Source: Massilia sp. Leaf139 (lineage in GTDB: Bacteria; Pseudomonadota; Gammaproteobacteria; Burkholderiales; Burkholderiaceae_D). Taken from it: a stretch of 64,000 bases of DNA. Below the pieces are notes generated by a model that saw only the letters and a program-made list of their open reading frames with translations, ran no database searches and was not told where the DNA came from. Every line of letters starts with the position of its first letter. Position 1 is the stretch's first letter. The translations under genes and the position numbers were made by a program. Positions 1 through 8,997 of the stretch are shown piece after piece. The DNA is taken from contig NZ_LMOJ01000026.1 in the NCBI RefSeq assembly GCF_001424165.1, positions 62,001 through 126,000 of the forward strand. The letters run 5' to 3'.

Positions 1-2
1 GC

Positions 3-77
3 AACAAGTTCCGCATCAGCGACAAGCAGTTCAAGCCGAAAGAAGGCGCATCGCCTTCGGCATCGAGCGGCGAGTAA
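3..77 (+). CDS. 3' end of an unidentified protein (partial)
   Basis: An open frame runs from the window edge to a TAA at 75-77 and encodes a 24-residue hydrophilic tail ending in ASPSASSGE. It is convergent with cysM and followed by a shared bidirectional terminator. The fragment is too short to assign a family. Confidence 0.5.
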   Translation, partial: NKFRISDKQFKPKEGASPSASSGE

Positions 78-148
78 TACTCACGCATTCTCGCGCGGCC
101 ACGGCTGCGCGGGACGTGAACGTGCTTCGGTAGAAACAGGGCACGAAA

Positions 149-175
149 AAAAGGGGCGATGCGATCGCCCCTTTT
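149..175. terminator. Bidirectional rho-independent terminator
   Basis: A perfect 12-bp stem (AAAAGGGGCGAT with its complement) closes a 3-nt loop. A-runs on one side and T-runs on the other give a U-tract on either strand. It lies between the convergent partial gene and cysM and fits termination of both. Confidence 0.9.
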
Positions 176-195
176 GTCATGGTCGTTTCTCTCCC

Positions 196-1098
196 TCAGG
201 CGGGAAACACGCCAGTCGACAGATAACGGTCGCCGCGGTCGCAGACGATGAACACGATCGTCGCGTTCTCCACGGTCTGCGAAATGCGCAGCGCCACTTC
301 GCAGGCACCGGCGGCCGAGATGCCGCAGAAAATCCCCTCTTCCGCCGCCAGCCGGCGCGCCATCTGCTCGGCGGCCGCCTGGCTCACGTTCTCCACCTGA
401 TCCACGCGTGCCTTGTCGTAGATCTTCGGCAGGTAGGCTTGCGGCCATTTGCGGATGCCGGGGATCGACGAGCCCTCTTCAGGCTGGGCGCCGACGATGC
501 GCACGGCCTCGTTCTGTTCCTTCAGGTAGCGCGAGACGCCCATGATGGTGCCGGTCGTGCCCATGGCGCTGACGAAATGGGTGACGCGGCCTTCGGTGTC
601 GCGCCAGATTTCCGGCCCGGTCGTTTCGTAGTGGGCGCGCGGGTTGTCCTGGTTCGCGAACTGGTCGAGGATGATGCCCTTGCCTTCCTTTTGCATCTGG
701 TCGGCCATGTCGCGCGCGTATTCCATACCGCCGGTCTTCGGCGTCAGCACGATCTGGGCGCCGTACGCGGCCATGCTCTGGCGCCGCTCGATCGACAGGT
801 TATCCGGCATCAAGAGGATCATCTTGTAGCCGCGGATCGCGGCGGCCATGGCGAGGGCGATGCCGGTATTGCCGGAGGTCGCCTCGATGATGGTGTCGCC
901 GGGCTTGATCTGGCCGCGCGCCTCGGCGTTCTTCAGCATCGACATCGCGGCGCGATCCTTCACGGAACCGGCGGGATTGTTGCCCTCGAGCTTGCCCAGG
1001 ATGATGTTGTTGCGCGCAGCGGCATCCGCGCCCGGCACGCGCACCAGTTGCACCAGCGGCGTGTTGCCGATCGTATCTTCGATGGTTTTGTAGGCCAT
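196..1098 (-). CDS. cysM: Cysteine synthase B (O-acetylserine sulfhydrylase B)
   Basis: A 300-residue fold-type II PLP enzyme that makes cysteine from O-acetylserine and sulfide or thiosulfate in the cytoplasm. The PLP lysine is K47 in NPAGSVKDRA, and the phosphate/substrate loop TSGNTG is at 74-79. The length is typical of CysM. It is the last gene of the long minus-strand block, after the M28 peptidase, and ends at a strong terminator. The CysM versus CysK choice rests on length and on the GNNPAGSVKDR context common in CysM; specificity is inferred. Confidence 0.92.
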   Translation of the reverse strand: MAYKTIEDTIGNTPLVQLVRVPGADAAARNNIILGKLEGNNPAGSVKDRAAMSMLKNAEARGQIKPGDTIIEATSGNTGIALAMAAAIRGYKMILLMPDNLSIERRQSMAAYGAQIVLTPKTGGMEYARDMADQMQKEGKGIILDQFANQDNPRAHYETTGPEIWRDTEGRVTHFVSAMGTTGTIMGVSRYLKEQNEAVRIVGAQPEEGSSIPGIRKWPQAYLPKIYDKARVDQVENVSQAAAEQMARRLAAEEGIFCGISAAGACEVALRISQTVENATIVFIVCDRGDRYLSTGVFPA

Positions 1099-1190
1099 GC
1101 TTCTCTCTTGCAGTTCTTTAAGCTGCCATTCTAAACCGGGATGGGAGAGCGCGTATGGGGAGGGGCGAGTCGAGACGGTGATGGATCGTA

Positions 1191-1223
1191 GGGGTGGGCG
1201 CTGCCAATGGCATCGCCCACCCC
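1191..1223. repeat. REP-like inverted repeat
   Basis: GGGGTGGGCG at 1191-1200 pairs with CGCCCACCCC at 1214-1223 around a TGCCAATGGCA centre. Outer GTAG/CTAC bases extend the symmetry to about 1188-1236. It lies between the M28 peptidase stop and the cysM start, belongs to the GTAGGGTGGGC family described in the findings, and may terminate or attenuate transcription. Confidence 0.7.
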
Positions 1224-1239
1224 AAACTGCGACTACGAA

Positions 1240-2625
1240 TCAGCGCAGCGGCGCCGGATACGTCGCGACGCTGACGTTGCCGTCCTTGTCCACCGCCTGC
1301 ACGCCGAAGAAGTAGTTATCCTTCGACAGGTTGACCGTGGCTTCGGTCACGTTGCCGACGAACTTCGAACCCTGCCAGCCGGCGGCGGTGGTTTCGCGCC
1401 AGACGATGCGATAGCCGGCGACGTCCGGTTCCGGATTCGCCTGCCACACCAGGGTCGAATCGTTCACCAGCTTGTCGGTGCGCACCTTGACGTCCTTCGG
1501 TGCGGCCGGCGCCAGGGCCAGCGAGGCGAGCGCGGCGGCGTTCACCTTGGCCACCTTGGCGGTGTAGTCGAAGTCGACGAACTCGGTCAGGTCGCCGTAG
1601 ACTTTACCGTTCTCGGTGCGCAGGTTCTGGTGCTGGTGCGAGAAGTCCTCGTTCGGCTCCGTGAAGCGCAGCGCGGCGTAGCCCTGCTCCAGGAAGGGCA
1701 TGTGGTCGCCGCCGCGCAGGTAGCGGTCGTGGCGCTGGATCACGCTGACCTTGAAACCCTTCACGTAGCGCTCGCCCTGCTCCTTGGTATGGCGTGCGAG
1801 CTGGCGCGAGATCGAATCGTTCTCGCCGCCGGTGGCGACCAGCTGGCGCACGGCGTCGCTCATTTCCTTGGTGGCCGGGATGCTTTGCGCGAACAGGCGC
1901 ACCTGCTTGTTGTCGACGCGGCCGTCGTCGGCGCGCGAGCTACCGATGATGTCGTTGGTGAACATGCCGGCGACGTTCAGGTTGTTGGCGCGCGCCTGCT
2001 TGGCCCAGTGGCCGGCGCCCAGCAGGCCCTGCTCCTCGGCGGCGACGGTCATGAAGACGAGGGTCGCATCGAACTTGTGCTTGGCCATCACGCAGGCCAT
2101 TTCCATGACGGCGGCGGTGCCCGAGGCGTCGTCGTTGGCGCCCGGCGCCTTGCCGACCGCATCCATCACATCGGTGTTGCGCGAGTCATAGTGGCCGCTG
2201 ACGACGTACAGGCGCTCCTTCGAGGCGTCCTGGGTGCCCGGCAGCGTGGCAACGACGTTGACGATTTCGGTCGGGCGCGAGATGCGCGCCGAAACGGGGG
2301 CGATGTGGCTGTCGAATGCGACCTGCAGGCTTGTTCCGGCGCCGCAGCGCTCGAGTTCGGCCTTGATCCAGCGGCGCGCGGCACCGATGCCGGTCGTCTC
2401 GGAAGTCGTGTCCGACATCGTGTGGCGAGTCTCGAAGCTGACCAGCTTGCGCACGTAGTTCTCGATGCGCTTCGGCGAAATCTCGGCGACGATCTTGTCG
2501 ATCTGCGGCTGGCGGCGCGAGACGTCGGGCGAAGCAGGTGCGGCCGGTGCGGCGAAAGAGGCGGAAGCGAACAGGCCGGCGACGAGGCCGGCAATGATAG
2601 GGGTAGCGTGACGCAGGCGAGGCAT
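1240..2625 (-). CDS. Secreted M28 family metallopeptidase
   Basis: A 461-residue zinc aminopeptidase-like protein. It has an N-terminal signal peptide (about residues 1-26, ending SFA-AP). Metal-ligand motifs of family M28 are visible: GHYDSR (H145, D147), ANDDASG (D165), AAEEQG (E197/E198) and D225 in FTND. The C-terminal ~90 residues, after APKDVKV, look like a fibronectin type III domain (DVAGYRIVWRET). It probably acts in the periplasm or outside the cell on peptides; the substrate is unknown. It lies between comEA and cysM on the same strand. Confidence 0.85.
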   Translation of the reverse strand: MPRLRHATPIIAGLVAGLFASASFAAPAAPASPDVSRRQPQIDKIVAEISPKRIENYVRKLVSFETRHTMSDTTSETTGIGAARRWIKAELERCGAGTSLQVAFDSHIAPVSARISRPTEIVNVVATLPGTQDASKERLYVVSGHYDSRNTDVMDAVGKAPGANDDASGTAAVMEMACVMAKHKFDATLVFMTVAAEEQGLLGAGHWAKQARANNLNVAGMFTNDIIGSSRADDGRVDNKQVRLFAQSIPATKEMSDAVRQLVATGGENDSISRQLARHTKEQGERYVKGFKVSVIQRHDRYLRGGDHMPFLEQGYAALRFTEPNEDFSHQHQNLRTENGKVYGDLTEFVDFDYTAKVAKVNAAALASLALAPAAPKDVKVRTDKLVNDSTLVWQANPEPDVAGYRIVWRETTAAGWQGSKFVGNVTEATVNLSKDNYFFGVQAVDKDGNVSVATYPAPLR

Positions 2626-2746
2626 GAGTGTCCTTGGAATCGTTGCTTTTCGATTCTCTATCTTCTCATGCCGCCCCCGCTTGTTACAGTCTTTACATGC
2701 AAATATTCCTGGGCGGAACGGCCAACGTCGCCGCCCGCTGTGTTCC

Positions 2747-3118
2747 CTACATTGCGGCCTTGGCGCCCTCGGCCGGCTTGGCCTTGGTTTCCTTCGTTTC
2801 CTTGCTCGCCTTGGCGGTCTTCTCCGGCTTGGCAGCCGCGCTGGCGCCTTCCTTGCCCTGGCCGTTCACCTGCAGGCCGGCTTCGGACAGCTTGGCCGCC
2901 TTCTTGTCGCCGATGCCCTTGACCCGCTTCTGCAGGTCGGCCCAGTCCTTGAACTCGCCCTTGCTGCGCTCGTCCAGGATGGCTTTCGACATGCTCGGCC
3001 CGACGCCCTTCACGCCATCGAGGGCGGCGGCATCGGCCTTGTTGACGTCGACCTGGGCGAACGCGAAGCCGGTCGAAGCGACCAGCGCGGCAATGGCAAG
3101 CATCAGTTTCTTGATCAT
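2747..3118 (-). CDS. ComEA-like helix-hairpin-helix DNA-binding protein
   Basis: A 123-residue protein with a cleavable signal peptide (MIKKLMLAIAALVASTGFAFA) and then two HhH motifs: VNKADAAALDGVKGVG and KRVKGIGDKKAAKL. This is the ComEA layout for periplasmic double-stranded DNA binding during uptake. The tail is Lys/Ala/Glu-rich and low-complexity. The ATG at 3118 is preferred over an upstream start at 3160 because GGAG lies about 9 nt before it and the signal peptide begins there. A ComEA-like gene at this place, before cysM, is common in related bacteria. Confidence 0.82.
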   Translation of the reverse strand: MIKKLMLAIAALVASTGFAFAQVDVNKADAAALDGVKGVGPSMSKAILDERSKGEFKDWADLQKRVKGIGDKKAAKLSEAGLQVNGQGKEGASAAAKPEKTAKASKETKETKAKPAEGAKAAM

Positions 3119-3231
3119 CAAAAGTCTCCATTCGGGTAAGGGACGGCGGGTGCCGGCCATCCGCGCTTAACGCGGCTGGGTGGAGAGTGTTGACGTGGTG
3201 CGGTTGAGGCGGATCAAGTACCGTTGGCGGT

Positions 3232-3332
3232 CGCGTAACGTAGGGCGGGCATGCCCGCGTTGTAGAGTGTGCGGATTACATTCGTCGTTTCGACCGGCGA
3301 CCGCGCGTAACGCGTGGGCATGCCCACCCTAC
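3232..3332. repeat. Inverted pair of REP-like palindromes
   Basis: GCGGGCATGCCCGC (3245-3258) and GTGGGCATGCCCAC (3314-3327) are perfect palindromes. The flanks (cgtaacGTAGGG at one, cgcgtaacgCG...CCCTAC at the other) show that the two copies face each other, as in BIME doublets. They end at the rfaE1 stop codon. Confidence 0.75.
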
Positions 3333-4310
3333 TCAACCCGGAAAGAGCTCGTCGCGCGTAACGGTGGCGGTGCCGAGCTTGCCGACGACGATCCCGCCGG
3401 CCCGATTTGCGGTGGCCAGCGCCACATCCAGCGGCGCGCCCGCGCCCAGCATCGCAGCCATCGTCGCAATGACCGTGTCGCCCGCGCCCGAGACGTCGAA
3501 CACTTCGCGCGCGTCGGCATGCACGTGCAGCACTTCCTGCCCGGTGTACAGGCTCATGCCCTCTTCCGAACGCGTCAGCAGCAGCGACTCCAGTCCCAGC
3601 TCGACCCGCAGCGCCTGCGCCTTTTCGGTGAGCTGCTCCTCGCTCTTCCAGCTGCCGACGATGCGCTTCAGCTCCGATTTGTTCGGCGTGAGCATGCTGG
3701 CGCCGGCGTAGGGCGAGAAATCGTCGCCCTTCGGATCGACCATCACGATCTTGCCGGCTTCGCGCGCGGCGCGGATCATTTCGGCGACGTTGACCAGGCT
3801 GCCCTTGTTGTAGTCGGAGAAGATCAGCACGTCGTAGTCCGGCAGCAGCGCCTTGAACTGGGTGAGCTTGTCGCGCAGGACGGTCTCGGTCGGCGCGTCC
3901 TCGAAGTCGATGCGCACCATCTGCTGCTGGCGGCCGATGACGCGCAGCTTGATGATGGTGGAGATCGCCGCGTCGCGCTGCAGGTAGCTGTGGATGCTGG
4001 AGTCGTTCAGCAGGGTCTCGACCTGGGTGCCGGCTTCATCCTTGCCGACCACGCCGAGCAGGCCGCTGTGGGCGCCCAGCGCGGCGGCGTTGCGCGCCAC
4101 GTTGGCGGCGCCGCCCAGGCGTTCCTCGCGCCGTTCGATACGCACCACCGGCACCGGCGCTTCGGGCGAGATGCGCGAGACGTCGCCGAACCAGTAGCGG
4201 TCGAGCATGACGTCGCCGACGACGAGCATGCGCACGTTGTCCAGGCGCGGGGCGGCGGTATGAAGATAATCAGCGCCATCGAGCAGGCGGCTTGGGGTTG
4301 CATTCGTCAT
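3333..4310 (-). CDS. rfaE1: D-glycero-beta-D-manno-heptose-7-phosphate kinase
   Basis: A 325-residue PfkB-family kinase equal to the N-terminal half of HldE. It phosphorylates heptose-7-phosphate at C1 in the ADP-heptose pathway for LPS core. Visible features are VVGDVMLDRYW (30-40), ERLGGAANVARN (63-74) and the C-terminal anion-hole/base motif SGAGDT (274-279, D278). The cytidylyltransferase half is absent, so it is the split betaproteobacterial form. The start is MTNATPSRLL; upstream reading without a stop is only the antisense-rich GC background. It follows lapB after 62 bp that hold a REP copy. Confidence 0.93.
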   Translation of the reverse strand: MTNATPSRLLDGADYLHTAAPRLDNVRMLVVGDVMLDRYWFGDVSRISPEAPVPVVRIERREERLGGAANVARNAAALGAHSGLLGVVGKDEAGTQVETLLNDSSIHSYLQRDAAISTIIKLRVIGRQQQMVRIDFEDAPTETVLRDKLTQFKALLPDYDVLIFSDYNKGSLVNVAEMIRAAREAGKIVMVDPKGDDFSPYAGASMLTPNKSELKRIVGSWKSEEQLTEKAQALRVELGLESLLLTRSEEGMSLYTGQEVLHVHADAREVFDVSGAGDTVIATMAAMLGAGAPLDVALATANRAGGIVVGKLGTATVTRDELFPG

Positions 4311-4325
4311 CGTCGTTTGCTTGCT

Positions 4326-4347
4326 GTAGGGTGGGCATGCCCACGCG
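4326..4347 (+). repeat. REP-like palindrome
   Basis: One copy of the GTAGGGTGGGC/ATGCCCACGCG element, with a perfect GTGGGCATGCCCAC core, in the short lapB-rfaE1 gap. Confidence 0.75.
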
Positions 4348-4372
4348 GAACGCGGCGTCTTGTTTGCCGTGT

Positions 4373-5548
4373 TCAGTTCATCACATTGAGTTCTTCGGTA
4401 CGCCGCGGCGGGTAGGTCTCCCACCGGCTGCAGCCCGGGCATTGCCAGTAGTACTGGCGCGCCTTGAAGCCGCAATGGCCGCACTGGTAGCGCGCCAGCT
4501 TCGCCGTATAGCCGTGGATCAGGTTCTTCACCATCGACAGCTCTTCCCAGATATGGGCCGGCGCGTCCATCAGGCGCGCTTCCAGCAGTTTGTCCAGGCC
4601 CAGCAAGGTCGGGTTGCGGCGCAGCTCGTCCAGCACCAGCTGCTTGGCGGCGTCGACGCCGTCGAGTTCGATCACGGCCTTGAAGACGACCTCGATCAGG
4701 TCGATCGACGAGGCTTCGGCCAGATACGAGCGCAGCAAGTTGACGCCTTCCTGCGGGCGGCCAACGCGGCGGTAGCCGTCCATCAGGCGGCCCGCGACCA
4801 GCGCCACGTGCGGCACGCTCTGCTGCTCGACCCGCTTCCAGGTGCTGATCGCGCTTTCGACGTCGCCCTGGGCCAGCATGGCATCGCCCAGCAGCATGGT
4901 GGCGCGCACGCTGTTGCGGTCGGCGTGCAGGGCCTTGTCGAGCAGCGCCAATGCGTCGGGCAAATCCGTCCGCACCAGGGCGTCCTGGGCCAGCTCGCAA
5001 TAGAACTGGGCGATTTCCTTCTGGCGCGCGCCGGCGCCCGAGGATTGCAGGCCGGTGGCCGCCTCGATGGCGCGGCTCCACTCCTTTTCGCGCTGGTAGA
5101 TTTCCAGCAGCGCGCGCTGGGCCTGGACGCTGTAGCTGCCGTCGACCAGGCCGTTGAAGGTTTCCTCGGCGCGGTCGAGCAGGCCGGCCTTGAGGTAGTC
5201 CATGCCGAGTTCGTACTGGGCTTGCGTGCGCTGCTCGAGCGGCAGGTCGGGACGCGCCAGCAGATTCTGGTGGACGCGGATAGCGCGCTCGATCTCGCCG
5301 CGGCGGCGGAACAGGTTACCAAGCGCGAAGTGCATGTCGGCCGTTTCCGGGTCGAGCGTGACGATCTCGATGAAAGCGTCGATCGCTTTATCGGGCTGGT
5401 CGTTCAGCAGCAGGTTCAGGCCCTTGAAATAGGCCCGCGGCAGGGTGCGCGATTCGGACAGGATCTGCTTGATGTCGACCCGGGCGGCGATCCAGCCGAG
5501 GCCAAAGAAGACGGGGACGGCGAGGAGCCACCAGGTTTCAAATTCCAT
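4373..5548 (-). CDS. lapB: LPS assembly protein B (LapB/YciM)
   Basis: A 391-residue inner-membrane protein that in E. coli couples LpxC turnover (with FtsH) to LPS transport. It has one N-terminal membrane helix (WWLLAVPVFFGLGWIAARVD), a tetratricopeptide array over about residues 60-330, and a C-terminal rubredoxin-type metal knuckle with C356xxC359 and C370xxC373. The order and length match the family. It follows lapA by 29 bp, and the pair is conserved next to ihfB. Confidence 0.93.
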   Translation of the reverse strand: MEFETWWLLAVPVFFGLGWIAARVDIKQILSESRTLPRAYFKGLNLLLNDQPDKAIDAFIEIVTLDPETADMHFALGNLFRRRGEIERAIRVHQNLLARPDLPLEQRTQAQYELGMDYLKAGLLDRAEETFNGLVDGSYSVQAQRALLEIYQREKEWSRAIEAATGLQSSGAGARQKEIAQFYCELAQDALVRTDLPDALALLDKALHADRNSVRATMLLGDAMLAQGDVESAISTWKRVEQQSVPHVALVAGRLMDGYRRVGRPQEGVNLLRSYLAEASSIDLIEVVFKAVIELDGVDAAKQLVLDELRRNPTLLGLDKLLEARLMDAPAHIWEELSMVKNLIHGYTAKLARYQCGHCGFKARQYYWQCPGCSRWETYPPRRTEELNVMN

Positions 5549-5577
5549 GGATTGTTATTCTTGGTTGAGAGGGGCGC

Positions 5578-5886
5578 TCAGTGCGGCGCGACCGCGACGG
5601 CATCGGCGGCCGGTTGGGCGCTGCCGGTGCCGGCGGCGCTTTGCAGGGCCTGTACGGTGTTCTTGTGCTGCGCGGCTTCGCGCCGGTGGCGGAACACCGT
5701 CGGCGACATCGCCAGGATGCCCAGCGCGGCGCCGGCCACGAAAAACGCCAGCAGCATCAGCACGAGCGGGCCCCGCAGCTCGTAGCCGAGGAAAAAGTTC
5801 AGGTCGACTTCCTGCGTGTTCTTCAGCGCGAAGCCGAAAAACAGGACGAACAGGATGATGCCTGCGATGGTGGAAACGAATTTCAT
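5578..5886 (-). CDS. lapA: LapA family membrane protein (DUF1049)
   Basis: A 102-residue protein with two membrane helices (about 4-22 and 41-62), the NTQEVDLNFFLG segment typical of LapA between them, and a short basic/coiled cytoplasmic tail. It partners LapB in LPS assembly control. It sits between ihfB and lapB, as in many proteobacteria. Confidence 0.88.
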   Translation of the reverse strand: MKFVSTIAGIILFVLFFGFALKNTQEVDLNFFLGYELRGPLVLMLLAFFVAGAALGILAMSPTVFRHRREAAQHKNTVQALQSAAGTGSAQPAADAVAVAPH

Positions 5887-5978
5887 CGGGTGTTCTGCCG
5901 GGGGCGGTCTGCAAAGGCGCAGTGTCGCATATCTGCTCGTTTATTTCAAAATTGATGGGTGTTTTGCGGGCGCTAGAC

Positions 5979-6057
5979 GGGGTGGGCGCCCCGTGCCCAC
6001 GCGTCCAGCCAGCACGAGATCAGCCACGCAGCTGTAGGGTGGGCGCCCCGTGCCCAC
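5979..6057 (+). repeat. Two direct REP-like copies
   Basis: GGGGTGGGCGCCCCGTGCCC at about 5979-5998 (followed by ACGCG) and the matching copy from GTAGGG at 6034 to 6057. Both have the variant core GCGCCCCGT instead of AT and face the same way. They lie in the 245-bp gap between ihfB and lapA. Confidence 0.75.
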
Positions 6058-6076
6058 CATTGCACGCACACCGACA

Positions 6077-6104
6077 TAAAAAAACGGCGTCCGAGGACGC
6101 CGTT
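6077..6104 (-). terminator. Rho-independent terminator after ihfB
   Basis: AACGGCGTCC pairs with GGACGCCGTT across a 2-nt spacer at 6083-6104. On the minus strand it is followed by a run of seven T. It lies 28 bp after the ihfB stop, so rpsA-ihfB may be partly uncoupled from lapA-lapB. Confidence 0.85.
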
Positions 6105-6131
6105 CTCTGTGCCTGCACGTGGCAGACGACT

Positions 6132-6437
6132 TCAGTCTTCGATGATCGGTTGCCCGACCATCGCGTCGACCCGTTCGCGCAACTGCTTGCCCGGCTTGAA
6201 GTGGGGCACCCGTTTTTCGGGCACCATCACCTTGTCGCCGGACTTCGGGTTGCGGCCGATGCGGGGCGGACGGCTGTTCAGCGCAAAGCTGCCGAAACCA
6301 CGGATCTCGATGCGCTGCCCGGTCGCCAGGGCGTTGGTCATCGCATCGAGGATGGTCTTGACTGCGTACTCCGCATCCTTGGCGACCAGCTGAGAATAAC
6401 GCTCAGCCAGTCGTGCAATCAGCTCGGACTTGGTCAT
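6132..6437 (-). CDS. ihfB: Integration host factor beta subunit
   Basis: A 101-residue HU/IHF-family DNA-bending protein that pairs with IHF-alpha. It starts [14 protein letters not shown] and carries the DNA-minor-groove arm motif [21 protein letters not shown]. It directly follows rpsA (21-bp gap), the conserved location for ihfB. Confidence 0.97.
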   Translation of the reverse strand: MTKSELIARLAERYSQLVAKDAEYAVKTILDAMTNALATGQRIEIRGFGSFALNSRPPRIGRNPKSGDKVMVPEKRVPHFKPGKQLRERVDAMVGQPIIED

Positions 6438-6458
6438 CTGGTCGCCTCAGGCAGGGAC

Positions 6459-8165
6459 TTAGTTCTTATTATCGAACTTGGCCTTGAGCAGTGCGCCCAG
6501 GCTGGTCGTGCCCGATGCGGCGCTGCTGTCGTTCGACAGCTTGCTCATCGCTTCCTGGGTGTCAGCGCTGTCTTTCGCCTTGATCGACAGCTGGATGCTG
6601 CGAGCCTTGCGATCGATGTTGATGACCAGTGCCTCGACCTTGTCGCCCACTTTCAGGTGGGTGCCGGCATCTTCCACGCGGTCGCGCGAGATTTCCGAAG
6701 CGCGCAGGTAGCCTTCGACTTCTTCGTTCAGGGCGATGACGGCGCCTTTCGGCTCAACCGACTTGACCGTACCGGTGACCAGGGAACCCTTGTCGTTCAG
6801 TGCGGCGAAGTTGTTGAATGGGTCGCCTTCGAGCTGCTTGACGCCCAGCGAGACACGCTCGCGCTCGACGTCGATCGCCAGCACGACGGCTTCCAGCTCG
6901 TCGCCCTTCTTGAAGCGGCGGACGGCTTCTTCGCCGGCTTCGGTCCACGACAGATCCGACAGGTGCACCAGACCATCGATGTTGCCTGGCAGGCCGATGA
7001 ACACGCCGAAGTCGGTGATCGACTTGATCGAACCACGGACTTTGTCGCCCTTCTTGTGGGTCATGCCGAAGTCGTCCCATGGGTTCGCCTTGCACTGCTT
7101 CATGCCCAGCGAGATACGGCGACGCTCTTCGTCGATTTCCAGAACCATGACTTCGACTTCGTCGCCCAGCTGGACGACCTTGTTCGGAGCGACGTTCTTG
7201 TTGGTCCAGTCCATCTCCGACACGTGCACCAGGCCTTCGATGCCCTGCTCGACTTCGACGAACGCGCCGTAGTCGGTGAGGTTCGTGACTTTACCGAACA
7301 GGCGGGTGCCTTGCGGGTAACGACGCGACAGGCCGGTCCATGGATCGTCGCCCAGCTGCTTGACGCCCAGCGAGACGCGGTTCTTTTCCTGATCGTACTT
7401 GAGGACCTTGGCGGTGATTTCCTGGCCAACCGACAGCACTTCCGACGGGTGACGCACGCGACGCCATGCCAGGTCGGTGATGTGCAGCAGGCCGTCGATG
7501 CCACCCAGATCCACGAACGCGCCGTAGTCGGTGATGTTCTTGACGACGCCGGTGACGACCGTGCCTTCTTTCAGGGTTTCCATCAGCTTCTGGCGCTCTT
7601 CGCCCATCGAAGCTTCGATGACGGCGCGGCGCGACAGGACGACGTTGTTACGCTTGCGGTCGAGCTTGATGACCTTGAATTCCAGGGTCTTGCCTTCGAA
7701 CGGGGTGGTGTCCTTGACCGGACGGGTGTCGACCAGCGAACCCGGCAGGAATGCGCGGATGCCGTTGGTCAGGACGGTCAGGCCGCCTTTGACTTTACCG
7801 TTGACGGTACCGGTGACGATCTCGCCCGATTCCATTGCTTTTTCCAGAGCCAGCCACGATGCCAGGCGCTTGGCCTTGTCGCGCGACAGGATGGTATCGC
7901 CGAAACCGTTTTCCAGCGATTCGATGGCCACGGAAACGAAGTCGCCAATTTGGACTTCCAGTTCGCCCTGGTCATTCTTGAATTCTTCGACCGGAATGAA
8001 AGCTTCCGACTTCAGGCCGGCGTTGACGATCACGAAGTTGTGATCCAGGCGCACGACTTCAGCGGAGATGACTTCGCCCGAGCGCATGTCTTGACGCGAC
8101 AGCGACTCTTCGAACAGGGCGGCAAAGCTTTCCATGCCGGTATCTTGGTTGGTTGCAGTAGACAT
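6459..8165 (-). CDS. rpsA: 30S ribosomal protein S1
   Basis: A 568-residue mRNA-binding ribosomal protein with six S1/OB-fold repeats, for example [40 protein letters not shown] and [20 protein letters not shown]. The N-terminal [20 protein letters not shown] repeat is the ribosome-docking type. The leader between cmk and rpsA (8166-8286) has only a weak Shine-Dalgarno, which is normal for rpsA and fits its autoregulated translation. Confidence 0.98.
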   Translation of the reverse strand: MSTATNQDTGMESFAALFEESLSRQDMRSGEVISAEVVRLDHNFVIVNAGLKSEAFIPVEEFKNDQGELEVQIGDFVSVAIESLENGFGDTILSRDKAKRLASWLALEKAMESGEIVTGTVNGKVKGGLTVLTNGIRAFLPGSLVDTRPVKDTTPFEGKTLEFKVIKLDRKRNNVVLSRRAVIEASMGEERQKLMETLKEGTVVTGVVKNITDYGAFVDLGGIDGLLHITDLAWRRVRHPSEVLSVGQEITAKVLKYDQEKNRVSLGVKQLGDDPWTGLSRRYPQGTRLFGKVTNLTDYGAFVEVEQGIEGLVHVSEMDWTNKNVAPNKVVQLGDEVEVMVLEIDEERRRISLGMKQCKANPWDDFGMTHKKGDKVRGSIKSITDFGVFIGLPGNIDGLVHLSDLSWTEAGEEAVRRFKKGDELEAVVLAIDVERERVSLGVKQLEGDPFNNFAALNDKGSLVTGTVKSVEPKGAVIALNEEVEGYLRASEISRDRVEDAGTHLKVGDKVEALVINIDRKARSIQLSIKAKDSADTQEAMSKLSNDSSAASGTTSLGALLKAKFDNKN

Positions 8166-8286
8166 AGGTTATTTACATGTTAGCCAGCAGGACCGTCGAT
8201 GGTGCGATTCTGAACTGGGTCAGGTTGAAACAACGTTCGCGGGCCAATTCGCCATCACGAACACCAAAACAAACTACAGCAGCGCG

Positions 8287-8949
8287 TTACAGCAAATTCT
8301 GCCAGTGGAGCACCTGCTCCACCGCCTCGTCGACCGTCATGTCCGACGTGTCGAGGATGTACGCGCCTTCTGCCGGTACCAGCGGGGCGACGGTGCGATG
8401 GGTATCGCGGTCGTCGCGCGCCTGCAAATCAGCCAGCAGACCTTCCATATTAGCAGAAAATCCTTTGTCAATCAATTGCTTATATCGCCGCTCAGCCCGC
8501 GCTTCGACACTGGCCGTCAGAAACACTTTCAGGCGCGCGTTCGGGAAGATGACGGTGCCCATGTCGCGCCCGTCGGCCACCAGTCCCGGCGCCTTGCGAA
8601 AGCCCAGCTGCAGGGCGTAGAGCGCCTGGCGCACGGCGGGAAAGGCCGCGATCTTCGAGGCGCTGTTGCCGACTTCCTCGGCGCGCAGCAGCGCCCCCAC
8701 CTCCTCGCCATCGAGGAAGATGTCGCCGTCGGCGAAGGTGGCCGGCAGTTCCTGCGCCAGCCGCGCCACCGCCGCTTCGTCGTCGAGCGAGACGCCCGCG
8801 CGCATGGCGGACAGGGCCGTCAGGCGATAGAGCGCGCCCGAATCGAGCAGGTGATAGCCGAGCCGGCCGGCGACGCGCGCCGCGACCGTGCCCTTGCCGG
8901 ATGCGGTCGGGCCGTCGATGGTGATGACGGGGATGTGGGAATTGGGCAT
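8287..8949 (-). CDS. cmk: Cytidylate kinase
   Basis: A 220-residue NMP kinase that converts CMP/dCMP to the diphosphate. The P-loop GPTASGKGT is at 13-21, and the family motif [10 protein letters not shown] and the [13 protein letters not shown] segment follow. AGAGG precedes the ATG. It lies between aroA and rpsA, the conserved order. Confidence 0.97.
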   Translation of the reverse strand: MPNSHIPVITIDGPTASGKGTVAARVAGRLGYHLLDSGALYRLTALSAMRAGVSLDDEAAVARLAQELPATFADGDIFLDGEEVGALLRAEEVGNSASKIAAFPAVRQALYALQLGFRKAPGLVADGRDMGTVIFPNARLKVFLTASVEARAERRYKQLIDKGFSANMEGLLADLQARDDRDTHRTVAPLVPAEGAYILDTSDMTVDEAVEQVLHWQNLL

Positions 8950-8997
8950 TGTTTTTACCTCTTGCTTGCGCCGGGCGCGGTGTTCAAGAATACGTCG

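Noticed and set aside
5922-8183. Long plus-strand open frame across rpsA and ihfB
   Set aside because: Antisense shadow of rpsA; composition is unlike a real protein, and the minus-strand genes are certain.
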